A stretch of DNA of 64,000 nucleotides from Termitomyces sp. T153 (Eukaryota > Basidiomycota > Agaricomycetes > Agaricales > Lyophyllaceae), in NCBI GenBank assembly GCA_018296165.2, contig JACKQL020000116.1, positions 1 through 64,000 on the forward strand, read 5' to 3'. Both the position numbers and the translations under genes were made by a program. Of the stretch, positions 45,230 through 56,384 are shown one piece after another (within the stretch, counting starts at the first letter, position 1; each line of letters opens with the position of its first letter). A model generated the notes under the pieces. The model saw nothing but the letters and a program-made list of their open reading frames with translations. It was not told where the DNA came from and made no database searches.

Positions 45230-46035
45230 CTAAACTTGCTTCAGGGCTGGGGAATTGCATGGTGAGGTCCTTCCAGTTAATGTCGGGGTTGATGTCTTGT
45301 AGCCACAGAAGCCTGAGCACAATTGGAGTCAGCAGAGGTAATTGGGTGACAAAGAGCCAGGCCTGAAACTGCAGATCATTGTCAAGGGTGAGGGTGTTGT
45401 CATGGTATTGCATGATCCTTGTTGTGGCAGGGCTTCCATCAAAGAGTTGGAGCTCAAGGGGTCTGTCGAGGTCATTGTGCCAGAGGCCAAGCTGGTTACT
45501 GACAAAGGTGCCAGAGGCACCACTGTTGACAAGGGCAGGGAATACATTGGAAGGGTCGTTGAGTCGGACATTGATAATGAACAACTGTGCAGATCTAGAG
45601 CGGAGCCACAGAGGAGTCTAGAAGTGGTCAATTGTGGCCTCGGAGTTCTCAGAGGAGAGTGAGACATTGAAAGGTACCAGCCCAGAGTTGGTGGGGTTGT
45701 CCTGGTCAAGGCAGAGGGTGAGGCTGGGCCAGTCAACATGGGGGTTAGTGGAATGGAGCCATGAGAATCCTAAGATGATGGGGGCAGAGGGGTGTAATTT
45801 GGTGATAAGTAGTCAGAGTTCTTGCTGTCATTTGTTGGCAAAGGTCATGGTCATTTCCAGGCAGTGTGTGATGTCTCCTGCTGGGGTGGGGTCTCCGTCA
45901 AAAAGTTTGAGGGGGATCAGGGCAGGGAGGCGTCAGAGGGAGTGGGGAGTGAGTGCTGCCAGGAATTCATCAATGAAGTTGTCAGTGGCACCACTGTCGA
46001 CTAGTGTGGGGACAGGGTTGGTGGTGAAGGGGAGA
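45230..46035 (-). pseudogene. Two consecutive retropepsin domains of element A
   Basis: Domain 1 has the active site 'PTLVDSGATDNFID' (about 46010-45965), then 'LKLFDGDPTPAGDITH' and 'PIILGFSWLHSTNPHVDWPSLT'. Domain 2 follows about 100 residues later with 'FPALVNSGASGTFVS' (45545-45500), 'LELQLFDGSPATTRI' and 'PIVLRLLWLQDINPDINWKDLT'. Each domain has the flap-side LFDG and C-terminal W(L)xxxNP motifs, so this is a true tandem. Domain 2 has Asn for the catalytic Asp. Copy B has the same arrangement. Confidence 0.75.
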
Positions 46036-46239
46036 GTGGTGCAGAGGAGGAGGTTGGTGGATGAGTGGGAAGGGAGATGTACTGGGGGGTTGTCTGGGGC
46101 AAGTATTGTTGCACAGAGGAGTGTGGCCAGGGTGGAGAAGATGTCAGGGTCTAGTCTGCAGTCTAGTGTGTCTTCAAGACCTAAACCACCAACTTGTTTT
46201 CCTTAAACTGGTAGTTACAGTCTTCTCTGTCAATTGTCC

Positions 46240-48080
46240 ACAGTGCGTCCCATCACCTGTCATTTAGGACAACTGTGAATAAAGTGTCCCTGCTCACCAC
46301 ATAGGATGCATGCGCCCTCCTTCTGTTGTTTCTCCTGCATTTCCTCTGGCATGTCAATCCACGGGCTATCCCAGATCCTGTTTGCGCATAAGGCTTCCTG
46401 GTCATTGGTGGAGTCTGGAATGTTGTCATGGTTGTTGGGGTTGGTGTCCAAGGGTTCTGGAGTTTCATGGAGGTTGGTGGCATTGAGCTGGGGTGGCAGA
46501 CATTGCCCCTGGGGTGGGTTAGTGCTGGTAATCCCTTGGCTCGAGGGAAAACGAGGTACGGGGTTGGCAGGGTTAGCGGGGATTGAGGACCAAACGCTGT
46601 TGGTTGCTCCGGCCTGCCAGTTGGTGTTACCAGAGGCATTCCAGGGGGTCCGGGGTGCCATGTTTTTGCTGCAATCTTCCTAGTAACCTTGGTTGACCTG
46701 GGTAACAAGTGCCTTGTACCCATCATAGGTGGTTTGCTTGGGTGCGAGGTGAAGGACATCCTTGATTCGTTGGGGCAGGGCATGACAGAGGGCAAATTGG
46801 AGAGCATTGTAGTTCCAGCCGGTCTTGTAGGCTTCCTGTTCAAACCGTACAATAAAGGTCATGAAGTGTTCATTGTTGCACATTCGGAGGTTGAAGAGGT
46901 TTTCCTCTGCCTCCGCTATGGTGTCAAAGACACCAAACTTACTCGAGAATTCCTGGATGAAAGCAAGCCAATTGGAGAGCACGGGGTTGTTGGGGTCGAA
47001 CTGGAGTAGCGCAGTGTAATGATCGAAGGCGATACTCTGTAAATATGATGCAGCAAAGGCCACTCATGAGCTCTCAAGTTGGAAGGTGATTGGCTTAGCT
47101 TGGAACATAGTCAGACACTGGATTAGAAAGATTTGCCACTTCCGGGGATTGCAGCCAGTGAAGGTTTTGGGTTTCTGAATGTTGAGCTTACCCTCCTAGG
47201 CCAGTGCGTCACAGGTATCATCCTGTGGATTTTGAGCTTGGGGTGGGGGTCTGGGATTGTAGTAGTAATAGTAGTTGTTCCCATTTCTGTGCTGAGGGGG
47301 GAAGTTGTCCATTGCCCTTCGTGTTCCCACGGGCTCCCCACATTGCACATGGAAGGAGTGGGCAGGGTCTAGAGGGTCTTCGAAGGGGTGGGGGTTTGGG
47401 CTAGTGTGGATTTCTTCAACCAATGTGTGGAGTTCATTCCGTAAGTTATCGTCAATGCCCAGAGTGCCTTGCATAGTCTCCAGGAGGTTTCCTTGCAGAT
47501 AACACTCGTGGAAATCGAGGAGTCGATCTGCCCAGACTTCCGGAGTCATGGAGGTGTCAGGGTAGCCTAGGTTGGTGAGGAGGGTATGGGTGTGTCTTGC
47601 AAACTCTGCAGGAGAGAGGTGGAGGAAGCGGAGGACTTCATCATATTGTTGGGCATAGACTTCAACTCTTTGCTGCCTGGGAGAAGGAGGGGCTTGGGCA
47701 GGGAATGGCATACAAGGGGGGGAATAATTGTCCATAGGCCCCAGAGGGGTTGGGGCTGCAGCGGGGACTGGGTACATGTAGTAGTGGGCAGGGGGAAGGT
47801 AGGCAGGGTTGGGGGGCACTGCGGAATACCCCCTGGGGTATATGCAGGAGTTGTTGCCATTAGTGGAGAATGCAGGAGGGTGGCACCAGCCCGGAGGTAT
47901 TCCCTGGCTGATGGAGGGGGCATAGAATGCCTGGTTGGGGTTAGGGGTCCAGTAACAGGGAATGTACTGATCCGTGGGAGGGCCTGGGTAGAATGGGGCA
48001 TAGGGGTTTTCTGGTACTGGTCAACCATAGACATCAGTTAGGTAGCTGGTGGGGTTGTATGTGGGGTTATACACAGACAT
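46240..48080 (-). pseudogene. gag: gag of element A
   Basis: The start is the first ATG (48080) after the primer site ('MSVYNPTYNPTSYLTDVYG'). A Pro/Tyr-rich N-terminus leads to the capsid-like region ('RVEVYAQQYDEVLRFLHLSPAEFARH', 'LGYPDTSMTPEVWADRLLDF'), a run of five Tyr (about 47265) and the retrotransposon Gag core ('VLSNWLAFIQEFSSKFG', 'FNLRMCNNEHFMTFIVRFEQEAYKTGW'). A zinc knuckle CILCGEQGHFIHSC is near 46280. Four in-frame stops (about 48027, 47194, 47065, 46678) break it. All fragments share the frame of protease and RT. Confidence 0.8.
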
Positions 48081-48099
48081 TGAGAATGGTGTAAGGGGG

Positions 48100-48111
48100 A
48101 GTCTTGATATT
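48100..48111 (-). promoter_or_regulatory. Self-priming primer-binding site of element A
   Basis: On the minus strand AATATCAAGACT lies one nucleotide inside the 5' LTR. It is an exact 12-nt complement of AGTCTTGATATT inside the LTR (48671-48660), located 32 bp downstream of the TATA box where transcription should start. This is the Tf1-type arrangement, in which the mRNA 5' end folds back as the primer. No tRNA-type TGG site is present. Confidence 0.75.
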
Positions 48112-48112
48112 A

Positions 48113-49039
48113 TGTCAAATTCCACTGATGACAAGGGCTCAGCTACACTGGCAAGTCCTTACTAGGTGAACGCAATGTCCTGCACTTATAACCAAGCATC
48201 TGGTATTGACATGGAGGGACTTGCAAGGGGGAGCTAGGGGTGGTCCGAGCAAGTCTGGAGTGGCTTGGGGGTGTCTAAGATCAAGTATACTCATCGTTGA
48301 ACCTGGACAGGTGTCGGAGTAAGTTCATAGGCATGCAATTAGAATGCAGGGTAATTGGAGGCTTCATGGTTGATGGGGGCAGAGCCAGAAGTTTGACAGG
48401 AGATCACCAAGATGTGAGGTGTTCCTAGGCCAAGCAGGAGCGAGGTCTGGAATTGTTGTAGGAATGTTCAGGTCATAGTGCATGTGTGGAGTTTGTACTG
48501 TCATTGGAGATGAAAGGAACTTGGGAAGACAAAGGAACTATACATGGTTGAGACAAGGCGGAGATGAGGTGAGATGAGACAAAGAACAGAGATAGATTCA
48601 AAACTAAAAATAGAGACAGGGACGAGACAAAAGACAAGACATAGGAAACTGGTAAATGCAATATCAAGACTAAAGTACTAGGGGTTCTTCTATGACTTAT
48701 ATACCTACTACTGGATGGCTCTGGAGGGCAGAGGAGATGGCGGCAGCTTGATGGAACTGTGCAGAGTCTACGGTTGTTGGGTGTGATCTTGGAATGGGCT
48801 GTGGTGACATTCTGATGGGATCAGTTGGAAAGCGGATCATTCTGGGGTCAGGGAAAGCCTCGGGAGTCCAGGGGAATTCAGGGGATGCATCAACTGCTGC
48901 AGAGCCATCGGGGTCTGCTGAAAAAGTGTCGGAGTTGTCCAAAGTGGGTGTGGAGGGTGGGCGAGGGCTGGGGAGTTTGGCAGAGCATTGAAGGGGGGGG
49001 CTGGGGGCGGTGTTGGGGTCTAGAGAGCGGGTCATGACA
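48113..49039 (-). repeat. 5' LTR of element A
   Basis: TGTCAAATTCC to GTCATGACA in plus orientation, 927 bp, followed by the CAGTG duplication. It holds the element promoter. Confidence 0.93.
48697..48703 (-). promoter_or_regulatory. TATA box in 5' LTR of element A
   Basis: TATATAA on the minus strand. The distance from its first base to AGTCTTGATATT is 32 bp. The same TATA, spacing and motif occur in the LTRs at 13248, 19494, 34467 and 49850, although the rest of those LTRs varies. Confidence 0.7.
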
Positions 49040-49500
49040 CAGTGCACCAACTCAGCAAAATTGGACACTTTTCATGCCTCCAGCAATACAGCATGCAAAC
49101 TGAGGTGTCTTGGTAAGAGCCTGGTGTTGGCTCCTCAAATTTGCAATGCTCACTGCGGCAAGTATAGAGGGCACACTGAAAGGTCAGATCAGCTCTGAAC
49201 CCTGCAAACAATACTACAACTCACCAGGGCTTCTGCTTGACACCATTCTAGAGTTGGGAACCCTGCACTCACCCCACTGCCTCCACAAACCATTCTGGGG
49301 TCATGTCTGCCTGAGCCATCTACAACACCTCCAGAACCACTATAATTTGCTTGGGGACAAAGTTGGGCCTTGAAGAGTGCCTTGTCAACACTAAGGCAGG
49401 TGATGGCAGAACCATGCCTCAAGATGAAGACCCGGAAGGACCAGCCACTGTGGCAGACAACTCTGACAAACTCAATCAACCACAATGAAATACAAGGGGA
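49040..49500 (-). pseudogene. Antisense accessory gene of copy C, 5' part
   Basis: Minus strand: exon 1 ends 'MTPEWFVEAVG' before a GTGAGT donor (about 49283). The intron ends 'ctgacctttcag' (near 49175). Exon 2 starts 'CALYTCRSEHCKFEEP', 15 residues, then 'CMLYCWRHEKC'. In both motifs the second Cys has become Tyr (TGT to TAT). Element A is inserted at 49040/38778. The splice sites and motif order are those of the copy in element A. Confidence 0.6.
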
Positions 49501-49849
49501 CCAATGGCACTTACAACTGCAGTATATGGCCTGGACACGTCTGCAATCCCAACAACATTTGGAGTCCTTAGAGAATGACAAAGAGGAGTGAGCAGAGGGG
49601 GATGGGGATGCTGCTGGGAAGTATGCAGATGAAGACATTATGAAAGATTAGGGAACTCTAGGGTACATTGACTCTTTTTATGACTTGGAAAGGACCCTCT
49701 GACAAATGGTGGCCATGCTTCAATTTCATTCCCCATGCACCACTGCCTGCTGCAGTTTGATTAATATTATTCAACTTCAATTCCTATGCCCCACCAAATC
49801 CCAAACTGCACCCCATGTCTTGAGGGTCTCAATGCTGAAGGGGGGGTAA
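49501..49849 (+). other. 3' non-coding region and polypurine tract of copy C
   Basis: Family-specific sequence ending 'tgagggtctcaatgctgaaggggggta' directly before the LTR at 49850. No gene is present. The corresponding parts of copies B and F are at 22572-22896 and 63640-63982. Confidence 0.7.
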
Positions 49850-50887
49850 TGTCATAACCCACTCTCTAGACTCCTGACATCATTCCCATTCCCAGTCCTT
49901 CCCAATGCCCTGCCAAACTCCCCCAACCCTTGCCCACCCTCCAGGCCCACTCTGGATAATTCTGACACTTCTCCAGCAAACCCCAATGGCCCTCTGACCA
50001 ACTCCAATGCCTTCTCCACAGCCATCAACACTTTCCCTGAGCTCCTGGAACTCTCCCCCACTGTTCCTAACCCTGTTATACAACTCCAACTTACTATTCT
50101 GATTTGCCTGACCTGCTCCAAAGCATCACAATGACCTCAGAGCAGCCTGTGTCCCTAAATGATCCCATCAGGATATCACCATGGCCTGCTCCTTGATCAT
50201 ACCTGACACCCATTGACTCTGCACAGCTCTATTGAGCCCTGCCACCATGCCTGCTGTTCTCCAGAGCTGTCCAGTAGTCAGTATATAAGTTGTAAAGTAG
50301 CTCCTCATACTCTAGTCTTGATATTACTGGCAGTTACTGGTTTCTTGTGTCTTGTGTTTTGTTCCATCTCTATTTTTAATTCTAGTCTTGAATCTATCTC
50401 TTTTGTCTCTCTCATCTTGTTTTGTCTCTGTCTTGTCTTGATTATCTCTATTTCCTTTGTTTTCCTAAGTTCTTTCCATCTCCGACATCAGTACAAACTT
50501 TGTGCATGTGATACAAACCCTGAACATTTCTATGACAACTCTGGACTTCACTCTTTGCTTGGCCCTGAACCCATCAAGTCCTACTTGATCCCCCATCAAA
50601 CTCCAGCTCCACCCCTGTCTCTAGCAAAGCCTCCATCTACCCTGCAATCTATTTACATGCTTACAAACTTGTTCCTGACATCTGCCCAAGCCCAATGTTA
50701 ATATACTTGGTCCTAGACTTCCACAGACCACTCTGGACTTGCTCAGACTGCTTCCCTTAGCTTCACCTCACAAATCTCTCCCCTCCATGCCACCTCCAGA
50801 GTGCTAGGTTATAAGTGCAGGACATCATGTCTGCCTAGTAACAATTCACCAGTGTAGCTGAGCCCCTGCCATCAGCAGAACCTGACA
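49850..50887 (+). repeat. 3' LTR of copy C
   Basis: TGTCATAACCC to AACCTGACA, 1,038 bp. It contains 'agtatataagttgtaaagt' and 'agtcttgatatt'. It is followed by 'aacac', which fits the chromodomain codons of copy F, so C appears inserted into F. Confidence 0.85.
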
Positions 50888-51000
50888 AACACTCCATCCA
50901 TTGACACTATAAAAACATTTAGGAGCCCCACAGAAACCCCACCAGCACCCCTGCCAAACTTTGAAACTCCCACCTGCAATGCTCCACTAAGCCCCAGCAA

Positions 51001-51350
51001 TATAAGGGCAATCTCTGGGAGTAGCAGCTCAATCATGCAGCTAGCAGAGGAGAATCCAAAGTATATTCAGCAAGGTAACCATCAATACAAATAGTAACTA
51101 ATCACCTAGCAGAGGGGAATCCAAAGAGAACAAGTCTAAGGATCCCTGCTGCTCAGTGTGGCACATCAGCAGGCAGCAGAGACATGAGAACAACTGTATA
51201 GAAGGCTGGAGCTAGCCCTCACTATGGGGAAGTGCTCAACAGGGAACTGCAGAGAGTTTTGAGGGTTTTTGGAGGTCTGCAATGAGCTGCAGAGATCACT
51301 GCAGAGGTTGGAAATCAAAGTTGGAGGTTGGAAATGGAAGTCCCCTGACA
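51001..51350 (-). repeat. 3' LTR of element E
   Basis: Starts TATAAGGGC (TG mutated to TA) and ends CCCCTGACA in plus orientation. The adjacent minus-strand AGAGGGGGAGTGA (51351-51363) is the polypurine tract. Confidence 0.8.
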
Positions 51351-51369
51351 TCACTCCCCCTCTAGTGTG

Positions 51370-52960
51370 CAGTATCTTGATGTGTGGGGTAAAAGAAGTT
51401 CTGGATTGCCTGTTCCACTAGTGAGATGTAGTAGATTCCTTAGATGGCTTGCAGCATGTCTGGGTGCCTCTGGTGGAACTCCCTAATCAGCTCCAGTGTG
51501 TGCATGTTCTTCTGCAGTTCACAGGAGATGTCCTCAATTCTGTGACCTTTCCACTTCACCTTGTATTGTAACTGTCATCAGAACAGATGACTGTCCAGGA
51601 CTTCCTCCACCTCATACTCCTCACTGCTATTGACCACCACTGGAGGTGGCAGGAGTGCTGGGCATTGCCCCAGAATAGAGTTTTTTGGAGCTGGCATTAG
51701 CTTGACTATGTTGAACACTGGGTGGAGCTAGTACATTTCTATGGGGAGTTGGAGTTGATAGGCTAGTGGCCTAACCTGCCATTCTACCATGAAGGGTTCT
51801 GACTGGTGGTGCAAGAGCTTTTTTGATGGTTGGGCAGTTGTAATGGTAGAGGCATCCAGGTAGACCCAATCCCCTAGCTGGTACTTGAGTGCTGGGGTTC
51901 TTCCACAGTTGTAATACTGTGCTATGTCATCCTTTGCCTTTGCCAGAGCTGCTCAGACTTTCTTCTGCAATCTCTTCATCCAGTCCACAAACTTGTTCAC
52001 TGCTTCATTCTCCAATGGCTGGAGCCAGAGTTCAAAGCCAATGTGCAGGTGATATCCAGTGTCTGCAGTTGGCTACATAGGCATTGGAGAGGCTGTGGAG
52101 TTTCCAGACATTTTTTTGGTACAAGTTTGTGGCATCCATGGCAGAGCAAGTAGTGTGAGTGGGAATGAAGTGTGCTCATTTGCAACATAAGTCCACCACT
52201 ACTATGATGGTATTGTAACCATGGGTGTTGGAGAGCTCCACAATGAAGTCTACCAAAGCAATGCTCCATTGTTCCAAGGGTATGGGAGGAGGTGTAGCTG
52301 TCTGGTGGAGAGATGGCATTGGAGCCTGGTCCAGAGACAGAGATCCCATGTACCAGTGTAGGACTCAATATACTACAACATCTATGGCCACCAGTAATTC
52401 CAGGATATTAGCTCCAGCATCTTCCATCTGCCAGGGTGTCCAGTGATCTGGGATTTATGGTGTTGCTCTACAATCCTCTGGCAGAGCTCCAGAATGTTGG
52501 GCACATAGATGCAATCCCAGAAGTTCAGGAGCCTGTCTTGAAGGGCTCAATTGTCCATGCAAACAGACTTGGCACCAGTGGTGCATCCCAATTTCAGTGC
52601 CTGAGCTGCTTGGGCAATGAGTTCCTCCTGCTGACCATCCCAATTCCCATGCCAGATGTCCTGGAGGATGTCCACCTTCACTCTCTTGATGGCTAGATAT
52701 TCCATGGCTCAATGTGTGAACAATTTAGAGCAGAGGAGCATGATGTTGCTATTGTCATCTCCTCTAGTACCATGGTCCACTCTCCAGGACAAGGCATCCA
52801 GCTTCCCCATGCTCTAGCCTGGCTTGTGGTGCAGCAATAAGTAGTTGGCTAGATAGAGGGACTACTGGGTCTGTTGGCAGTTGAGTTTCTTAACCATCCA
52901 AAAGTATTCAAGGTTCTTGTGATTGGTCCAAACCTCAAACTTATGCCACACACCCTCCAG
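51370..52960 (-). pseudogene. pol: Integrase and chromodomain of element E
   Basis: H2C2-type region 'HHKSQITGHPGRWKMLELISW' (about 52460-52390), core remnants ('ELSNTHGYNTIIVVVDL', near 52240-52190), 'FVDWMKRLQKKVRAALAKAK' and a chromodomain ('EEYEVEEVLDSHLF', 'YKVKWKGHRIED', about 51650-51530). The N-terminal catalytic part is badly damaged. Confidence 0.65.
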
Positions 52961-54180
52961 AAAATGATGCCACTCTTCAAAGGACCAGATGATGGCTAGC
53001 AATACCACTTCCCATCTCCCAGAGATTGTTGTGATAGAACAGCCCCAGTGAAAAAGTTGAAGCTGTTGGCTTCTACTTGGAAGGGAGAGTTGTTGTCAAG
53101 GAAGAGGAAGACTGGTCCAGAGGTGATGGCATGCTTGAGAGCATTGAAGGCCACCTGCTCCAGAGGTCCCCACCTCCAGGCAGTGTCTTTTGTAGTGAAG
53201 TCAAATAGAAGGCAGGCATAATGCAAGAAGTCCTGGAAGAACCTCCAGTAGAAGTTAGTAAAGCCTAGAAAGGCCTGCACCTCCTTCTTGTTCTTGGGCT
53301 CTGGCCACTCCATGACACCTGCCACCTTCACTGGATCCATCTCCATAGCTCCATACAAGATGATCAGCCCAAGGTACTTGATCTGGGTTTGCTCAAACTC
53401 ACACTTCTCTGGTTTGAGATAGAGATGATCCAGTAGTGCTCCAATGTTTTGGTGTAGATAAGGATGTTGTCAAGATATACACACACTATGCCTTTGGCAA
53501 TGAGATCCCAGAAGATATCATTCATCATTGTCTGGAAGGTGGCTAGGCTGTTAGTGAGTCCAAAGAACATGACAAGAGGTTTGAACAGTCCCCAGTTGGT
53601 CTGGAAGGTAGCCTTCTATTTGTCTCCTTCCTGGATGCACACATTGTTGTAGCCCCACCAGATGTACACCTTAGTGAAATACTGTGCATCCTGGAGATTA
53701 TTGATGAGCTCCAAGATGAGGGGGAGGGGGTAGTGGTTCTTCATGGTCATGGTGTCAAGGACATGGTAGTCCTGGACCAGTTGGAGCAAGCTGTCCTTCT
53801 TTTTAATGAAGAAGACTGGAGAAGCCATTGGGGATTTGGAGGGGTGGATGCAACTGGAGTGCAGGTTCTCTTGCAGGAAGGCAATGAGCTTGTCCTGCTC
53901 ATGGGGTGCCAGTGAGTAGACCTTGCACCTTGAGCACTTAGAATCCAGCATTAATCCAATGGTGTGGTCCCACTGTTTGCAGTCCAGGAGTGAGTCAAAC
54001 AAGGCCTTAGAGAACATGTCTTCAAAGGCACAAAGGTATGGAGGCATGATGTCTTGGAATGCCTGGGGTGCAGAGTTTGCAGCAAATGCCTGGGCCAGCC
54101 ACTGGGATGTGGTCTGGCTAGCCCAGATCTCCACAGTCAAGGGCAGTGAGCATAAAGTGGTAGCATAGATCTATTCTCCA
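52960..54180 (-). pseudogene. pol: Reverse transcriptase and RNase H of element E
   Basis: RT shows 'HPSKSPMASPVFFIKKKD', 'NHYPLPLILELINNL', 'MFFGLTNSLATFQTMMNDIF' and YLDN in place of YLDD. 'NKKEVQAFLGFTNFYWRF' and RNase H ('FQVEANSFNFFTGAVLSQ') follow. 'KVYIWWGYNNV' shows the first catalytic Asp is also lost (normally KxDLRxGYNN). Confidence 0.8.
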
Positions 54181-54379
54181 ATTTCCACTGCCTTGTCTGG
54201 GAGCTCTGAAATGCAGATGCCTCCAAACTCCCCTCCTAGTTCCTCCTCCAGAGCCCCACATCTGCTCTGGTTGTCCTTATAGAGGGCCTCTCTATGAGGG
54301 AATGCCAGGGGCAGGGGGTCCAGAAGGTCTAGATCTGCAAAGAGGAGATGGCTGATTTGGCATGCCCAGATAGCTGCAT

Positions 54380-56380
54380 GTTCTCAAACTTTAGCCTGGC
54401 ACTCTTCTCTGACCTCAGTGGTGCAGGTGGAGCACCTCCAGAGGAACCAGCTCATGGTTACCTTGCTCTGGGCCCAGTCTACTTTGGGATTATGCACCCA
54501 AAGCCATGTAAAACTGAGGATCATGTCCTGCTTGCCTAAACTGGTGACAGCAAAGACTGTGTGCTCAGCATGATTCTGATAGTCAAGGACAAGGTCTACT
54601 ATGGAGCTGATGGCACTCACTTTGTTGGGCATCCTGTCAATGTTGAACATCAGAATGGGTTGGGAAAGTGGCTGCATAGTCAGGTCATGGCACTTCACAA
54701 ATTCTGAGTTTACAGATAGTCCCATCACTCTGCTGTTCAGGAGGGCAGTAACTCTGCAGATTTGCTGGGTTTCCATGGTCTCAATTTCTATGTCAAGGCA
54801 CAGTAAGTTGGCAGACAGGCTTAAGGCCACTATGTACTACTGGAGTAGTGCCAGTGGAGCCTAGCTGGTGTCAGGGGGCTGGGCTTGGACTCCAGAGTTG
54901 GTGTTTATACATCTGAAGGGGAAAATTAAGGTTCTTCTGTCTTAGAATGATTGACATCAGGAAGAGTAATTTCATTCTCTAACAACAGACATGAGAACCA
55001 GTTAGTACCCAGCAATAGAGGCATACACCTCATCCATTGCTTGACTAAAAATCCTCCTCTAGCCCTGGGGAAGGAGGGGGGGTGCACAAGTGCCAATCTC
55101 CTCCCTCCTCCAGGGTCAACTCTAGTGACAAGTTGTCTAGTGACATAGCTCCAGCAGCATCCTTTGCAGCAGACAGTTGCAAGAGAAGCTCCTCTTGCTC
55201 TGCCATAGAGAGGTAGTGCACCTTTAGCCCCAACAGGCAGTGTTGTGCAAAGTGCCCCAGTTTCTTACATCTCCAACACAGTAGCAGCATGGGGCAATGC
55301 TGTCAGGCTGCATTTACAATCATGGGAATGTATGGTGGCAAGGGGCACAGTGTAAGGATAGCTGGAGAAGGGGCAGGAGCTGAGAGTGCAGGAGTAGTGT
55401 ATCAGAGACTGGCAAATGGAGCAGGGCACTGCATTGAGTGCAAGCAGCAGAGCTTCTATCAGATCTCCATGAGCTGTCACTAATCCCAGGCCATCTTGTA
55501 CTAAGATGTGATCCTTTTCTCATCTGGGCAGCCCTCAAACAGGTTGTCAATGTGCTCTATCAGTGTGGGGTGCAGACCCTCCCTAAACATGAGGCACAGT
55601 TGAAGACCATCAGAGTAGGCAGCTTGCTCAACTAATGCCCAGAAGGAGTTGATGTACTTGTCCAGCATCTGCTTCCCTTGCCCATACTGCTTTCTGTCAC
55701 ATAGTGCTAAAGTGGCAGTTTTGACAGGGTTGATTGGGAAAAACTCTGCTCAGAACATTTTTTCAAAGGTGGCCCAATCTGCAAAGCTTACAACACCTCC
55801 TACAAAGCTTCCAACACCTCTAGAGTGGTGGAACACCCATACCATGTAGGTGGAGGCTTGTCCAGTGTTCATATATGACAGTACCCAAGCTATCCCAATG
55901 CATTGGAGTTGAAGGCATCTCTGCTGAGGTGGATTTAGGTGAGACATGACTGGAGGAAGCACTCCCCACCAGAGCAAACACCATTATATGCATTGGGGAG
56001 CACAGGATGTGAGATCTGTGAGAGTTATTGGAGCTCTGGAGGAGTGGTTCCACCACTGGAGGTGGTGCAGAGATAGGGGGCAGGCACTCTAGCAGCACCT
56101 GGAGGGATTGAAAGATATGATTGGTGGCCTGACAGAGGGTAGACAGTCTGGTTGTGTGATGAGTGAGGGACAATTGAGTCAGTTGCACCTGATTCTTTTA
56201 GTGTAGCAGGCAGGTCCAAGCTTTGTTCTGAGGGGCCAGAGCCTCTGGAGGAGTGTCTGGATTGGCAAGCAGAGACATAGAATTCTGCAAGTGCTTAAGT
56301 CTGGTTAGGAAGCAATAGATAGGGGCTTGAAGGTTCCTTGTGGGCTCTGGGGGCTTCCAGACCAGAGTTGTAGACTTGTT
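54380..56380 (-). pseudogene. gag: gag and protease of element E
   Basis: A low-conservation capsid region occupies about 56380-55350. A zinc knuckle CWRCKKLGHFAQHC lies at 55280-55235. The protease (54830-54384) has 'VTALLNSRVMGLSVNSEFV', where the DSGA site reads NSRV, and 'DMILSFTWLWVHNPKVDW'. Only one protease domain is present, unlike the A family. Confidence 0.65.
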
Positions 56381-56382
56381 CT
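56372..56382 (-). promoter_or_regulatory. Putative self-priming site of element E
   Basis: Two nucleotides inside the 5' LTR the minus strand reads AGAACAAGTCT, an exact 11-nt complement of AGACTTGTTCT in the LTR (56521-56511). The relic at 12140 keeps both halves. No clear TATA box is seen about 30 bp upstream, so the start-site link is weaker than in element A. Confidence 0.5.
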
Positions 56383-56384
56383 GC

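Larger units (their letters stand above)
38779..49039 (-). mobile_element. Complete Ty3/gypsy chromovirus A (10.26 kb)
   Basis: LTRs of equal length (927 bp) bound the element, and the host sequence CAGTG is duplicated on both sides (38774-38778 and 49040-49044). The element reads on the minus strand: 5' LTR, primer site, gag, two protease domains, RT, RNase H, integrase, chromodomain, an antisense gene, polypurine tract, 3' LTR. It keeps more CpG than the older copies but has stops, two frame changes in pol and altered catalytic residues, so it is not autonomous. Confidence 0.95.
36531..50887 (+). mobile_element. Ty3/gypsy chromovirus copy C (5'-truncated, split by element A)
   Basis: Integrase and chromodomain are at 36531-37490, the antisense gene at 37700-38778 and 49040-49500, the 3' non-coding end and polypurine tract up to 49849, and the 3' LTR at 49850-50887. 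Element A sits inside the antisense gene. All sequence 5' of the integrase core is missing at the junction with H. Confidence 0.85.

Noticed and set aside
45634..46206. 190-codon plus-strand frame over the protease region
   Set aside because: Shadow of protease domain 1, which reads on the minus strand in the same frame as gag and RT.
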